This document shows positions 1-5,266 of a DNA stretch of 7,256 nucleotides, piece by piece. The notes below the pieces were generated by a model. That model ran no database searches and was not told the origin of the DNA. It saw nothing but the letters and a program-made list of their open reading frames with translations. The stretch lies in NCBI RefSeq assembly GCF_018375725.1, contig NZ_JAHACR010000225.1, positions 1-7,256 on the forward strand, given 5' to 3'. Each line of letters starts with the position of its first letter. The stretch's first letter is position 1. This DNA comes from Burkholderia sp. (GTDB lineage: Bacteria > Pseudomonadota > Gammaproteobacteria > Burkholderiales > Burkholderiaceae). The translations under genes and the position numbers were made by a program.

Positions 1-946
1 ATTCTACGGCATCCCGCGGCTGGTCTTCCTGACGATGCCGCTCGCTTACCTGTTCTTCCACCTGTACTTCATCAATGCGTCGGCCGTCGCGCTCGCGAGC
101 TACGTGGTGCCGTATCTCGTGCTGGCGAACATCGCGAACTCGCGGATGCAGGGCCGTTTCCGCCATTCGTTCTGGGCGGAGGTCTACGAATCGGTGCTGG
201 CGTGGTACATCGCGCTGCCGACGACCATTGCATTCCTGAGCCCGAAGCACGGCAAGTTCAACGTGACCGACAAGGGCGGCAAGATCGAGGAGGGGTATGT
301 CGACTGGTCGACGTCGAAGCCGTATCTCGTGCTGCTCGCGGTGAACGCGATCGCGATCGCCGCGGGCGTCTGGCGGCTGATCGCCGATCAGGGCGATGAA
401 GCGGCGACGGTCCTGATCACGATGGGCTGGACCGTCTACAACCTCGCGATGCTCGGTGCGGCGCTCGCGGTCGCGCGCGAGGCGAAGCAGGTGCGCGTCA
501 CGCACCGGATCGCGATGCGCGTGCCCGCCACCTTGCTGCTGGCCGACGGCACGACGGTCGCATGCTTCACGAGCGACTATTCGGCGGGCGGCCTCGGGCT
601 CGAAGCGGTGCCGGGCGTGAAGCTCGCGGTCGGCGACACGTTGTCGGTGTGCGTGAGCCGCGGCGACCGGTCGTTTCATTTCCCGGTGCGGGTGTGCCGC
701 GTGACGCCGGCGCACCTCGGTGTCAGCTTCGACGCGCTGACGCTCGAGCAGGAGCGCCAGCTCGTGCAGTGCACGTTCGGCCGCGCCGACGCGTGGCTCG
801 ACTGGCATACCCGCGAGCGCGCCGATACGCCGTTGAGCGGTCTGAAGGAAGTGTTGAGGGTGGGCGCCGAAGGGTATGCGCGCCTGCTGAAAGGCGCATC
901 ACGCAGTGTGCAGTCGATGCTGGCCATGGATCGCCGGCATGACTGA
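1..946 (+). CDS. bcsA: Cellulose synthase catalytic subunit BcsA, C-terminal part (5' end outside window)
   Basis: This is the C-terminal third of the inner-membrane glycosyltransferase that polymerises UDP-glucose into beta-1,4-glucan and threads it through its own channel. The frame is open from base 2, upstream of the first ATG at 35, so the gene is cut by the window edge and 314 residues are visible. The catalytic motifs (D,D,D,QxxRW) lie outside. Visible parts in order are several hydrophobic membrane segments (bases about 20-130 and 170-240), the gating-loop motif FNVTDKGG (FxVTxK type, from base 257), two more hydrophobic segments (about 320-380 and 415-475), and a C-terminal PilZ domain. 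The PilZ domain has the c-di-GMP-binding RVTHR (RxxxR, from base 494) and DYSAGG (D/NxSxxG, from base 575). An intact PilZ implies allosteric activation by c-di-GMP, as known for the family. The stop is 32 bp before bcsG, which suggests one operon. Identification is secure from the combination of gating loop and PilZ. Confidence 0.95.
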   Translation, partial: FYGIPRLVFLTMPLAYLFFHLYFINASAVALASYVVPYLVLANIANSRMQGRFRHSFWAEVYESVLAWYIALPTTIAFLSPKHGKFNVTDKGGKIEEGYVDWSTSKPYLVLLAVNAIAIAAGVWRLIADQGDEAATVLITMGWTVYNLAMLGAALAVAREAKQVRVTHRIAMRVPATLLLADGTTVACFTSDYSAGGLGLEAVPGVKLAVGDTLSVCVSRGDRSFHFPVRVCRVTPAHLGVSFDALTLEQERQLVQCTFGRADAWLDWHTRERADTPLSGLKEVLRVGAEGYARLLKGASRSVQSMLAMDRRHD

Positions 947-966
947 CATGTGGCGCCGCTCATGAT

Positions 967-970
967 GGAG
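967..970 (+). promoter_or_regulatory. Ribosome binding site of bcsG
   Basis: GGAG lies 8 nt before the ATG at 979 and supports that start. No promoter is evident in the 32-bp gap after bcsA, so bcsG is probably read on the bcsA transcript. Confidence 0.6.
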
Positions 971-978
971 TCGTCTCG

Positions 979-2529
979 ATGACGTTCTGGAATCTGTATT
1001 TCATCCTGAAGTTCTACCTGTTCGCGACCGGCCATCTGCAGCCGATATGGCTCGCGAATCTTGCGTTCGCGCTGGCGCTCGCGGCGAGTGCGCCGGTCAG
1101 GCGGCGCGCGCTGCGCATCGTCCGGCAGATCGCCGCGGTGGCGATCGCTGTCCCGCTGCTCGCGCACGAGGCGCACGTGCCGCCGCTCGCAAGGCTGGTC
1201 GAGGCGGCCGGTGAGATGAGCACGTTCCGTTTCGAATACTGGATGGAACTGCTGCCGCGCGTCCTGCCGCCGCTCGTGGTGCTGGCCGCGATCGGCGCGG
1301 TCGTCGTGTATTTCGTCGTCAATCGCTGGCTGCGCGTCGCGACGATCGTACTGATCGCACTCGTGGTGCTGCCGGTCTGGCAGGCGGGCAGCGGGATGCT
1401 GGTGCGCATCGCGGGCAATGCGCAGGCGCAGTCGCCGGGCGCGACGCGCACCGGTCAGCCGGAAGACCACAACGCGGCGCTCGCGGCGTTCCGTGCGCGC
1501 GAATCGCAGCGGCAGGTCGGGTTCGGCCAGCTCGGCGACGATCCGGCGTCGCAGTTCGACGTGATCGTGCTGCATGTGTGTTCACTGTCGTGGGACGATC
1601 TCGACGCCGCCAAGGTACGGAATCATCCGATGCTGAGCCGTTTCGACTACCTGTTCACGAATTTCAGCTCGGCGGCGAGCTACAGCGGCCCGGCTGCGAT
1701 TCGCGTGCTGCGCGCGACATGTGGGCAGGAAGCGCACAACGACCTCTACAACTCCGCGCCGCAGCAGTGCCACCTGTTCGCGCAGCTTGCGCGCGCCGGC
1801 TACACCACGCAGTCGCTGCTGAACCACGACGGCCATTTCGACAACTTCCTGCAGGTGATCCAGGACAACCTCGGCGTGCCCGACTCGCCGATGATGTCGA
1901 ACGCCGCTGCGCCGGTCGCGATGCACGCGTTCGACGGCTCGCCGATCAAGGACGACTACGGCACGCTTGCGAACTGGTACGCGCAACGTGCCGCGACACC
2001 GGGGCCGGTCGCGCTGTACTACAACACGATCAGCCTGCACGACGGCAACCGCGTCGTCGGCAGCGCGCTGTCGAGCATCGATTCGTATCCGCAGCGCGCG
2101 ACGAAGCTGATGAACGATGTCGACCGGCTGTCGGACCTGATCGCGGCGTCCGGGCGGCGCGCGGTCATCGTGTTCGTGCCGGAGCACGGCGCGGCGCTGC
2201 GCGGCGACAAGAACCAGATCGCGGGCCTGCGCGAGATTCCGACGCCGCGCATCGTGCATGTGCCGGTCGGCGTGCGGCTCGTCGGCTTTCAGGGCGATCA
2301 CGGCGCGACGACCGTGATCGACACGCCGACCAGCTTTCTCGCGCTGTCGCAGCTGCTGTCGAATCTCGTGTCGAGCAGTCCGTTCAAGCCGGGCGTGACG
2401 CTGCCGCATTACGCAGCGGATCTGCCGCGCACGCGCATGGTCGGCGAGAACGAGGGGACCGTCACGATGCAGACGGCGACGGGTTACGCGGTGAAAACTC
2501 CGGACGGCGTATGGATCGACGAACAGTAA
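979..2529 (+). CDS. bcsG: Cellulose phosphoethanolamine transferase BcsG
   Basis: BcsG transfers phosphoethanolamine from phosphatidylethanolamine to nascent cellulose on the periplasmic side of the inner membrane. The 516-residue protein has about five hydrophobic segments (roughly residues 3-18, 24-37, 44-63, 96-117, 120-134), then a periplasmic alkaline-phosphatase-fold domain from about residue 185. Key residues match E. coli BcsG as I remember it. Cys201 in HVCSLSWDD corresponds to zinc-binding Cys243. Ser236 in SYSGPAAIR corresponds to the nucleophile Ser278, with the same 35-residue spacing. Glu402-His403 in PEHGAAL corresponds to Glu442-His443. It is somewhat shorter than the E. coli protein (about 559 residues). 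The ATG at 979 has a good Shine-Dalgarno sequence. The gene sits between bcsA and bcsR, and its last 19 bases overlap bcsR. In E. coli, BcsG works with BcsE and BcsF; neither is recognisable in this window. Confidence 0.95.
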   Translation: MTFWNLYFILKFYLFATGHLQPIWLANLAFALALAASAPVRRRALRIVRQIAAVAIAVPLLAHEAHVPPLARLVEAAGEMSTFRFEYWMELLPRVLPPLVVLAAIGAVVVYFVVNRWLRVATIVLIALVVLPVWQAGSGMLVRIAGNAQAQSPGATRTGQPEDHNAALAAFRARESQRQVGFGQLGDDPASQFDVIVLHVCSLSWDDLDAAKVRNHPMLSRFDYLFTNFSSAASYSGPAAIRVLRATCGQEAHNDLYNSAPQQCHLFAQLARAGYTTQSLLNHDGHFDNFLQVIQDNLGVPDSPMMSNAAAPVAMHAFDGSPIKDDYGTLANWYAQRAATPGPVALYYNTISLHDGNRVVGSALSSIDSYPQRATKLMNDVDRLSDLIAASGRRAVIVFVPEHGAALRGDKNQIAGLREIPTPRIVHVPVGVRLVGFQGDHGATTVIDTPTSFLALSQLLSNLVSSSPFKPGVTLPHYAADLPRTRMVGENEGTVTMQTATGYAVKTPDGVWIDEQ

Positions 2530-2717
2530 TCCTGGCCGGCGAAGGCGACGACGATCGCCTGTCGCAGCCGAATGACGTGCTCGGCCTCGCGCGGCACTTG
2601 CCCGCGCTCGATCCTGAGCGCTATGTCGACGAACAGGCGCGCCGCGCCTATAACGAGGCGCTCGAGCGCTGGCCGACGCTTGCGCAACTGATGGGATTGC
2701 GCGGGGCGGGGCAATGA
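2511..2717 (+). CDS. bcsR: Cellulose biosynthesis protein BcsR
   Basis: A 68-residue soluble protein resembling E. coli BcsR (about 62 residues). The segment from NDVLGLARHLPALD to ALERWPTLAQLM aligns by eye with the E. coli NDIVALKQ...ALKRWPLLAEF region, including the RWPxLA core. BcsR is known in E. coli to partner with the MinD-like ATPase BcsQ in the cytosolic regulatory complex that also holds BcsE and c-di-GMP. Here the ATG at 2511 lies inside the bcsG end, with a 19-nt overlap and no strong ribosome binding site, which suggests translational coupling to bcsG. The same frame is open far upstream (from about 1578), but that part is the out-of-frame shadow of bcsG. The position after bcsG rather than before bcsQ is unlike E. 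coli. The gene is the last clear one before the convergent sulfurtransferase. Confidence 0.85.
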   Translation: MDRRTVILAGEGDDDRLSQPNDVLGLARHLPALDPERYVDEQARRAYNEALERWPTLAQLMGLRGAGQ

Positions 2718-2788
2718 AGCCGCGCGAACGGCAGGCGGGCGGCCACAACGCCGACTACGTCGGCGTCGAGCTCAAGTACGGTTGGTGA
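2714..2788 (+). CDS. Doubtful 24-residue reading frame coupled to bcsR
   Basis: The frame begins with an ATG overlapping the bcsR stop (ATGA), encodes 24 residues ending in ADYVGVELKYGW, and stops 17 bases inside the 3' end of the convergent sulfurtransferase gene. The tail alternates polar and hydrophobic residues and ends in an aromatic, like the last strand of an outer-membrane beta-barrel. It could therefore be the scar of a deleted downstream bcs gene. Against this, much of it is explained by the hairpin at 2748-2766, it has no recognised family, and short open frames are common in such DNA. It is recorded as possible only. Confidence 0.2.
   Translation: MKPRERQAGGHNADYVGVELKYGW
2748..2766. 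terminator. Hairpin between convergent bcsR and sulfurtransferase gene
   Basis: ACGCCGAC and GTCGGCGT form a perfect 8-bp stem around a TAC loop. It lies exactly in the 54-bp gap between the bcsR stop (2717) and the last codon of the opposing gene (2772). No T-run follows on either strand, so if it ends transcription it is not a classical intrinsic terminator. Its position suggests a two-way transcript end. Confidence 0.45.
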
Positions 2789-3758
2789 CGCAAGGGCGCG
2801 CCACGCGCAGGCCGGTTGCCACGGGATTGGCAGGATCGCGGCTCCATTCACACCAGCCGCCGTCATAGACGCTGATGCATTCCCAGCGCATCAGCCACGC
2901 GTAAAAAAATGCGAGCGAGGCACGCCATCCGGTGCCGCAATAGAACGCGATGCGGCGTCCGGGGTGGATGCCGGCCTGCCGCCAGAACGCCAGGATCTCG
3001 GCATGCGGTTTCATCGTGCCGTCCAGGCGCTGGTAGTCGCTCATGCTTTGCACGTCGCCGTCGCGGCCGGCACGCCCCCAGCGTGCGCCGGGAATATCAC
3101 CCCGGGCCTCGATATAGTCGTAGCCCGAAGTCCGGCCGACGAACTCGCTCCAGGTGCGGACGCTGACCAGCACGCCGTCTTGCCGCGCCAGCAGCTGCCG
3201 CGCCTGCCCGGTATCCATCAGGTAGTCGGGGCGAAGGGGCCGGCGCGCGCCGAAATCGGCAAGCGCCGGGAAGCCGCGCGGCATCCCCGTCTCCATCGCG
3301 CCGCCGGCGGCCTGCCACGCCGCGAGGCCGCCGTCGAGCAGGCGCACATCCGACACGCCTGCGTACAGCATCAGGTGGGCGGCCCGCGCTGCCGCGAGGG
3401 TGCTGCGGCCGTAAAGAATGACCGTGGTGTCGCGGCAGATGCCGTGGGCAGGCAGCGCGCTCAGCAGTTCATGGTCGGGAACCTTGTTCCACAACGGGCC
3501 GCGCTCGAGCTCCGCGGTGTCGATGTAATTTGCCCCGGGAATGTGTCCCCGCGCAAAAGCCGCGGCGTCGCCGTAGCCGACCTCGAACAGCCGCCAGGCC
3601 CGTGCCGGAGGCGTGTCGACCGGCAAGCCCGCCGTCAGCGCAGCGAGCCATGCCGGATTGACCAGTTGGCGGCGCGTTCGCTCATCCGCATTCGCTGACG
3701 GCGCGGTGTCATGCGCTTCAAGTCGGGAAAGCGGGAGGGCGGGATGGCTGCTGGGCAT
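2772..3758 (-). CDS. Two-domain rhodanese-type sulfurtransferase
   Basis: A 328-residue tandem rhodanese that would move sulfane sulfur from a donor such as thiosulfate or 3-mercaptopyruvate to an acceptor. The N-terminal domain (about residues 33-155) has the family's FEVGYGD...AFARGHIPGAN and LLDGGLAAW segments. Its active-site loop reads YGRSTLAA with no cysteine, so that domain is structural, as is usual. The C-terminal domain (about 175-315) has SVRTWSEF and the active loop CGTGWRAS with Cys274, and ends in the DGGWCEWSRDP motif. The loop is C-x4-R and matches neither the classic thiosulfate-transferase (CRxGxR/T) nor the mercaptopyruvate-transferase (CGSGVT) form exactly, so the substrate is open. 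No signal peptide is seen, so it is probably cytoplasmic. The start at 3758 is preceded by AAGAAG about 7 nt upstream. It stands alone, convergent to the cellulose operon. Confidence 0.88.
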   Translation of the reverse strand: MPSSHPALPLSRLEAHDTAPSANADERTRRQLVNPAWLAALTAGLPVDTPPARAWRLFEVGYGDAAAFARGHIPGANYIDTAELERGPLWNKVPDHELLSALPAHGICRDTTVILYGRSTLAAARAAHLMLYAGVSDVRLLDGGLAAWQAAGGAMETGMPRGFPALADFGARRPLRPDYLMDTGQARQLLARQDGVLVSVRTWSEFVGRTSGYDYIEARGDIPGARWGRAGRDGDVQSMSDYQRLDGTMKPHAEILAFWRQAGIHPGRRIAFYCGTGWRASLAFFYAWLMRWECISVYDGGWCEWSRDPANPVATGLRVARPCVTNRT

Positions 3759-3991
3759 TCAGTGACTTCTTTACCGTGCGGCTGCGGAAAGCGGGCGGCG
3801 CGCGCCGGGCTTGTCGAAACCGATTGAAATCAGGCCCGCATTGCTGGTCGTTCTGACCCCAGGCGGAACCTGGTCGAAAGGCGAGCTGGTCGCGGACAAG
3901 TGTAGGGTTTTCCGCGTCTTTTGTCCTGTTTTGCACACGACGGGATCCGAACCGGACGGCTGTGCTGCTTGATGCTGGGGGTGCAGATGGC
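3759..3991. other. Intergenic region between divergent sulfurtransferase and hypothetical gene
   Basis: About 230 bp with no convincing gene; the open frames on either strand look non-coding. It holds the weak minus-strand promoter at 3899-3927, three copies of CTGGTCG (3844-3850, 3870-3876, 3886-3892) and a small imperfect hairpin (about 3855-3875). The base composition is visibly less GC-rich than the neighbouring genes, as expected of a control region. Confidence 0.6.
3899..3927 (-). promoter_or_regulatory. Possible promoter for the sulfurtransferase gene
   Basis: On the minus strand AGGACA (3927-3922) and TACACT (3904-3899) are separated by 17 nt. Each matches four of six sigma-70 consensus bases. 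It would give a leader of about 135 nt. This is a weak match found by eye. Confidence 0.25.
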
Positions 3992-4207
3992 ATGTCGCGC
4001 CGGCCCGTTCAGCCCTTACTGCGCGCTCAGCGTCAGCGCGTGGGTCAGGTCGCCCATTGGCTGACCGTCATTTGCCTTGAGTGCGTCGTCGCGCAGGTGC
4101 TCGCCAACGATCAGGCCACGCTCGATGCGGTGCTGCGCGCGTTCGAGGCATTCCAGCAGATGCTGACCGACGTCTATCAGGCCGGATCGACGCCGGCGAG
4201 CCGCTGA
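3992..4207 (+). CDS. Hypothetical protein, about 71 residues
   Basis: I do not recognise this protein. The frame has the strong G/C third-position bias of its neighbours, above all from about base 4040 on, which supports real coding. The product looks largely helical. A hydrophobic-rich stretch with two cysteines (HWLTVICLECVVAQVL) is followed by an amphipathic segment (about residues 38-64, DQATLDAVLRAFEAFQQMLT) that recalls phasin-like or coiled-coil helices, but the resemblance is too general for a name. The start is uncertain. The ATG at 3992 is used here; a GTG at 3962 in the same frame would add ten residues, and neither has a clear ribosome binding site at good spacing. It lies 92 bp before the surface-antigen-like gene, which appears to have its own promoter. 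Confidence 0.55.
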   Translation: MSRRPVQPLLRAQRQRVGQVAHWLTVICLECVVAQVLANDQATLDAVLRAFEAFQQMLTDVYQAGSTPASR

Positions 4208-4219
4208 GCGGGGCGGGCG

Positions 4220-4228
4220 TGCTATGCT
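4220..4228 (+). promoter_or_regulatory. Extended -10 promoter for the surface-antigen-like gene
   Basis: TGCTATGCT is an extended -10 element (TGn plus TATGCT, four of six consensus bases). No -35 box is visible at the usual distance, which extended -10 promoters can tolerate. Transcription would start near 4235, leaving a leader of about 65 nt before the ATG at 4300. Confidence 0.4.
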
Positions 4229-4287
4229 CGCTCGCTGACGTGCGCGCCGAGACGCCATGCCGTGCCGCGCCGTTCGATCGATCAGCC

Positions 4288-4293
4288 AAGGAG
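4288..4293 (+). promoter_or_regulatory. Strong ribosome binding site deciding the start at 4300
   Basis: AAGGAG is 6 nt before the ATG at 4300. The frame is open further upstream (to 4081), but this site and the signal peptide that begins at 4300 fix the true start. Confidence 0.85.
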
Positions 4294-4299
4294 AACAAC

Positions 4300-4686
4300 A
4301 TGTCGATGCGTACATCCCCTTCCTTCGTCGCGCGCGTGCTGGCCAGCGCCGCGTGCGTTGCCGCCGTGCTGCCCGCGCAGGCGCAGAGCAACCTGAACTT
4401 CCTGACCGACACGCCGATCAGCTATTTCAGCAAGGCGGACATCGCATCGTTGTCGAAGGCCGTGCAGCAGGTGCGCAATGACGGCAAGGACGGCGAGACG
4501 GTCGAGTGGAAGAACGACGGGCGCAGCACGCAGATCGACGCGAAGCTCACGCCCGCGACGGCCGACCGCGACGGCAAGACCTGCCGCGAGATCAAGACGG
4601 AGATCGAGGCGAAGGGGCAGACGATGACGCTCCGGCCGGTCTATTGCAAGACTGCCGCGGGCAAGTGGCAGCTGCAGAAGCGTTGA
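4300..4686 (+). CDS. Exported protein with a 17-kDa surface-antigen-like domain
   Basis: A 128-residue secreted protein. Residues 1-28 form a typical signal peptide: Arg4 and Arg12, a hydrophobic core, and AQA before Gln29 as a signal peptidase I site. Cys19 lies in the core, but the residues before it (SAA) do not make a good lipobox, so a lipoprotein is less likely. The mature part carries the ending seen in small outer-membrane antigens of the Rickettsia 17-kDa / RT0821 type: GETVEWKND, a polar TxxPAT-like stretch, KTCREI (Cys95), then VYCKTAAGKWQL (Cys116). The two mature cysteines could form a disulfide. The glycine-zipper segment of the longer family members is missing, so only the C-terminal domain is present. 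The role is unknown; envelope location is inferred. The Nudix gene starts 25 bp after its stop and is probably co-transcribed. Confidence 0.75.
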   Translation: MSMRTSPSFVARVLASAACVAAVLPAQAQSNLNFLTDTPISYFSKADIASLSKAVQQVRNDGKDGETVEWKNDGRSTQIDAKLTPATADRDGKTCREIKTEIEAKGQTMTLRPVYCKTAAGKWQLQKR

Positions 4687-4711
4687 TCGCCCGCCCGTTC
4701 GCATCACATCC

Positions 4712-5173
4712 ATGAGACAGGGCGGCGCGCCACGCACGTTGTCGTGCGGCATTGTGATCCTCGACGATGCGGGCCGCGTGTTCCTCGCGCACGCGACGGA
4801 CACGACGCACTGGGACATTCCGAAGGGGCAGGGCGAGCCGGGCGAATTGCCGATCGAAGCCGCGTTGCGCGAGCTGCGCGAGGAAACCGGCATCGTGCTG
4901 GCGCCCGAGCGGCTCGTCGATCTCGGCCGCTTCGAATACCGGCGCGAGAAGGACTTGCACCTGTTCGCGACGCGTGTCGCCGATGGCGAGGTGGACGTCG
5001 CGCAGTGCACGTGCACGTCGCTGTTTCCGAGCCGGCGCGACGGCTCGATGATTCCCGAAATGGACGCGTACCGCTGGACCGTGCCCGACGAAATCGATGC
5101 TTATGCGAGCCGCAGTCTCGCGCGGCTGTTCCGGACCAGGCTGTCGCTCGCCGAGCTGCATCGCACGCTTTGA
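4712..5173 (+). CDS. Nudix hydrolase
   Basis: A 153-residue cytoplasmic hydrolase of nucleoside diphosphates linked to another group. The complete Nudix box (G-x5-E-x7-REUxEExGU) spans residues 39-61: Gly39, Glu45, then RELREETGI (53-61), with the metal-binding Glu54, Glu57 and Glu58 all present. WDIPKG just before the box is of the type common in dinucleoside-polyphosphate and broad NTP hydrolases, but the substrate cannot be told from this. The first strand (TLSCGIVILDDAGRVFLAHA, 9-28) follows the start closely, so the length fits a single Nudix domain with a short C-terminal helix. The ATG at 4712 has no clear Shine-Dalgarno sequence, and the gene probably depends on readthrough from the gene 25 bp upstream. 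It is convergent with glnS. Confidence 0.9.
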   Translation: MRQGGAPRTLSCGIVILDDAGRVFLAHATDTTHWDIPKGQGEPGELPIEAALRELREETGIVLAPERLVDLGRFEYRREKDLHLFATRVADGEVDVAQCTCTSLFPSRRDGSMIPEMDAYRWTVPDEIDAYASRSLARLFRTRLSLAELHRTL

Positions 5174-5216
5174 GCCGTCCCGCGACGGCCGGACGATGTC
5201 ATTGATGGAGAGACAG

Positions 5217-5258
5217 ACGGCCCGCCCGCGCGCCGGAAGCGGCGTGCGGGCAGGCCGT
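5217..5258. terminator. Long hairpin between convergent Nudix gene and glnS
   Basis: Arms 5217-5234 and 5241-5258 pair over 18 positions, with one C-A mismatch and one G-T wobble, around a six-base GGAAGC loop. It is centred in the 93-bp gap between the two stop codons. There is no T-run on either side. It most likely ends or protects transcripts from both directions. Confidence 0.6.
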
Positions 5259-5266
5259 GCGATGCG

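Noticed and set aside
962..982. Six-codon frame MMESSR ending over the bcsG start
   Set aside because: Too short to judge; it simply contains the bcsG ribosome binding site. Coupling cannot be argued from this alone.
1578..2510. Upstream extension of the bcsR frame, which would make a 379-residue protein
   Set aside because: The extension is the out-of-frame reading of bcsG, and the real bcsR-like part begins at the ATG at 2511.
1582..2748. 388-codon minus-strand frame opposite bcsG
   Set aside because: Arginine- and alanine-rich shadow of bcsG and bcsR with no recognisable motif.
2964..3698. 244-codon + strand frame opposite the sulfurtransferase gene
   Set aside because: Antisense shadow of a well-supported rhodanese gene, without motifs.
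3930..3962. tRNA T-arm-like stretch (GGTTCGGATCCC on the minus strand), a possible tRNA remnant or attachment site
   Set aside because: The stem does not pair properly, no acceptor or anticodon arm can be found, and no integrase or repeated copy is in the window.
3718..3993. 91-codon minus-strand frame upstream of the sulfurtransferase gene
   Set aside because: It overlaps the gene's start and its promoter area, with irregular composition and no motif or ribosome binding site.
4081..4299. Longer version of the surface-antigen-like protein starting at 4081
   Set aside because: The added segment overlaps the 3992-4207 gene in another frame, and the strong ribosome binding site and signal peptide mark 4300 as the start.
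4305..4362. Lipoprotein signal with Cys19 in the surface-antigen-like protein
   Set aside because: The residues before Cys19 (SAA) do not fit a lipobox well, while AQA at 26-28 is a good signal peptidase I site.
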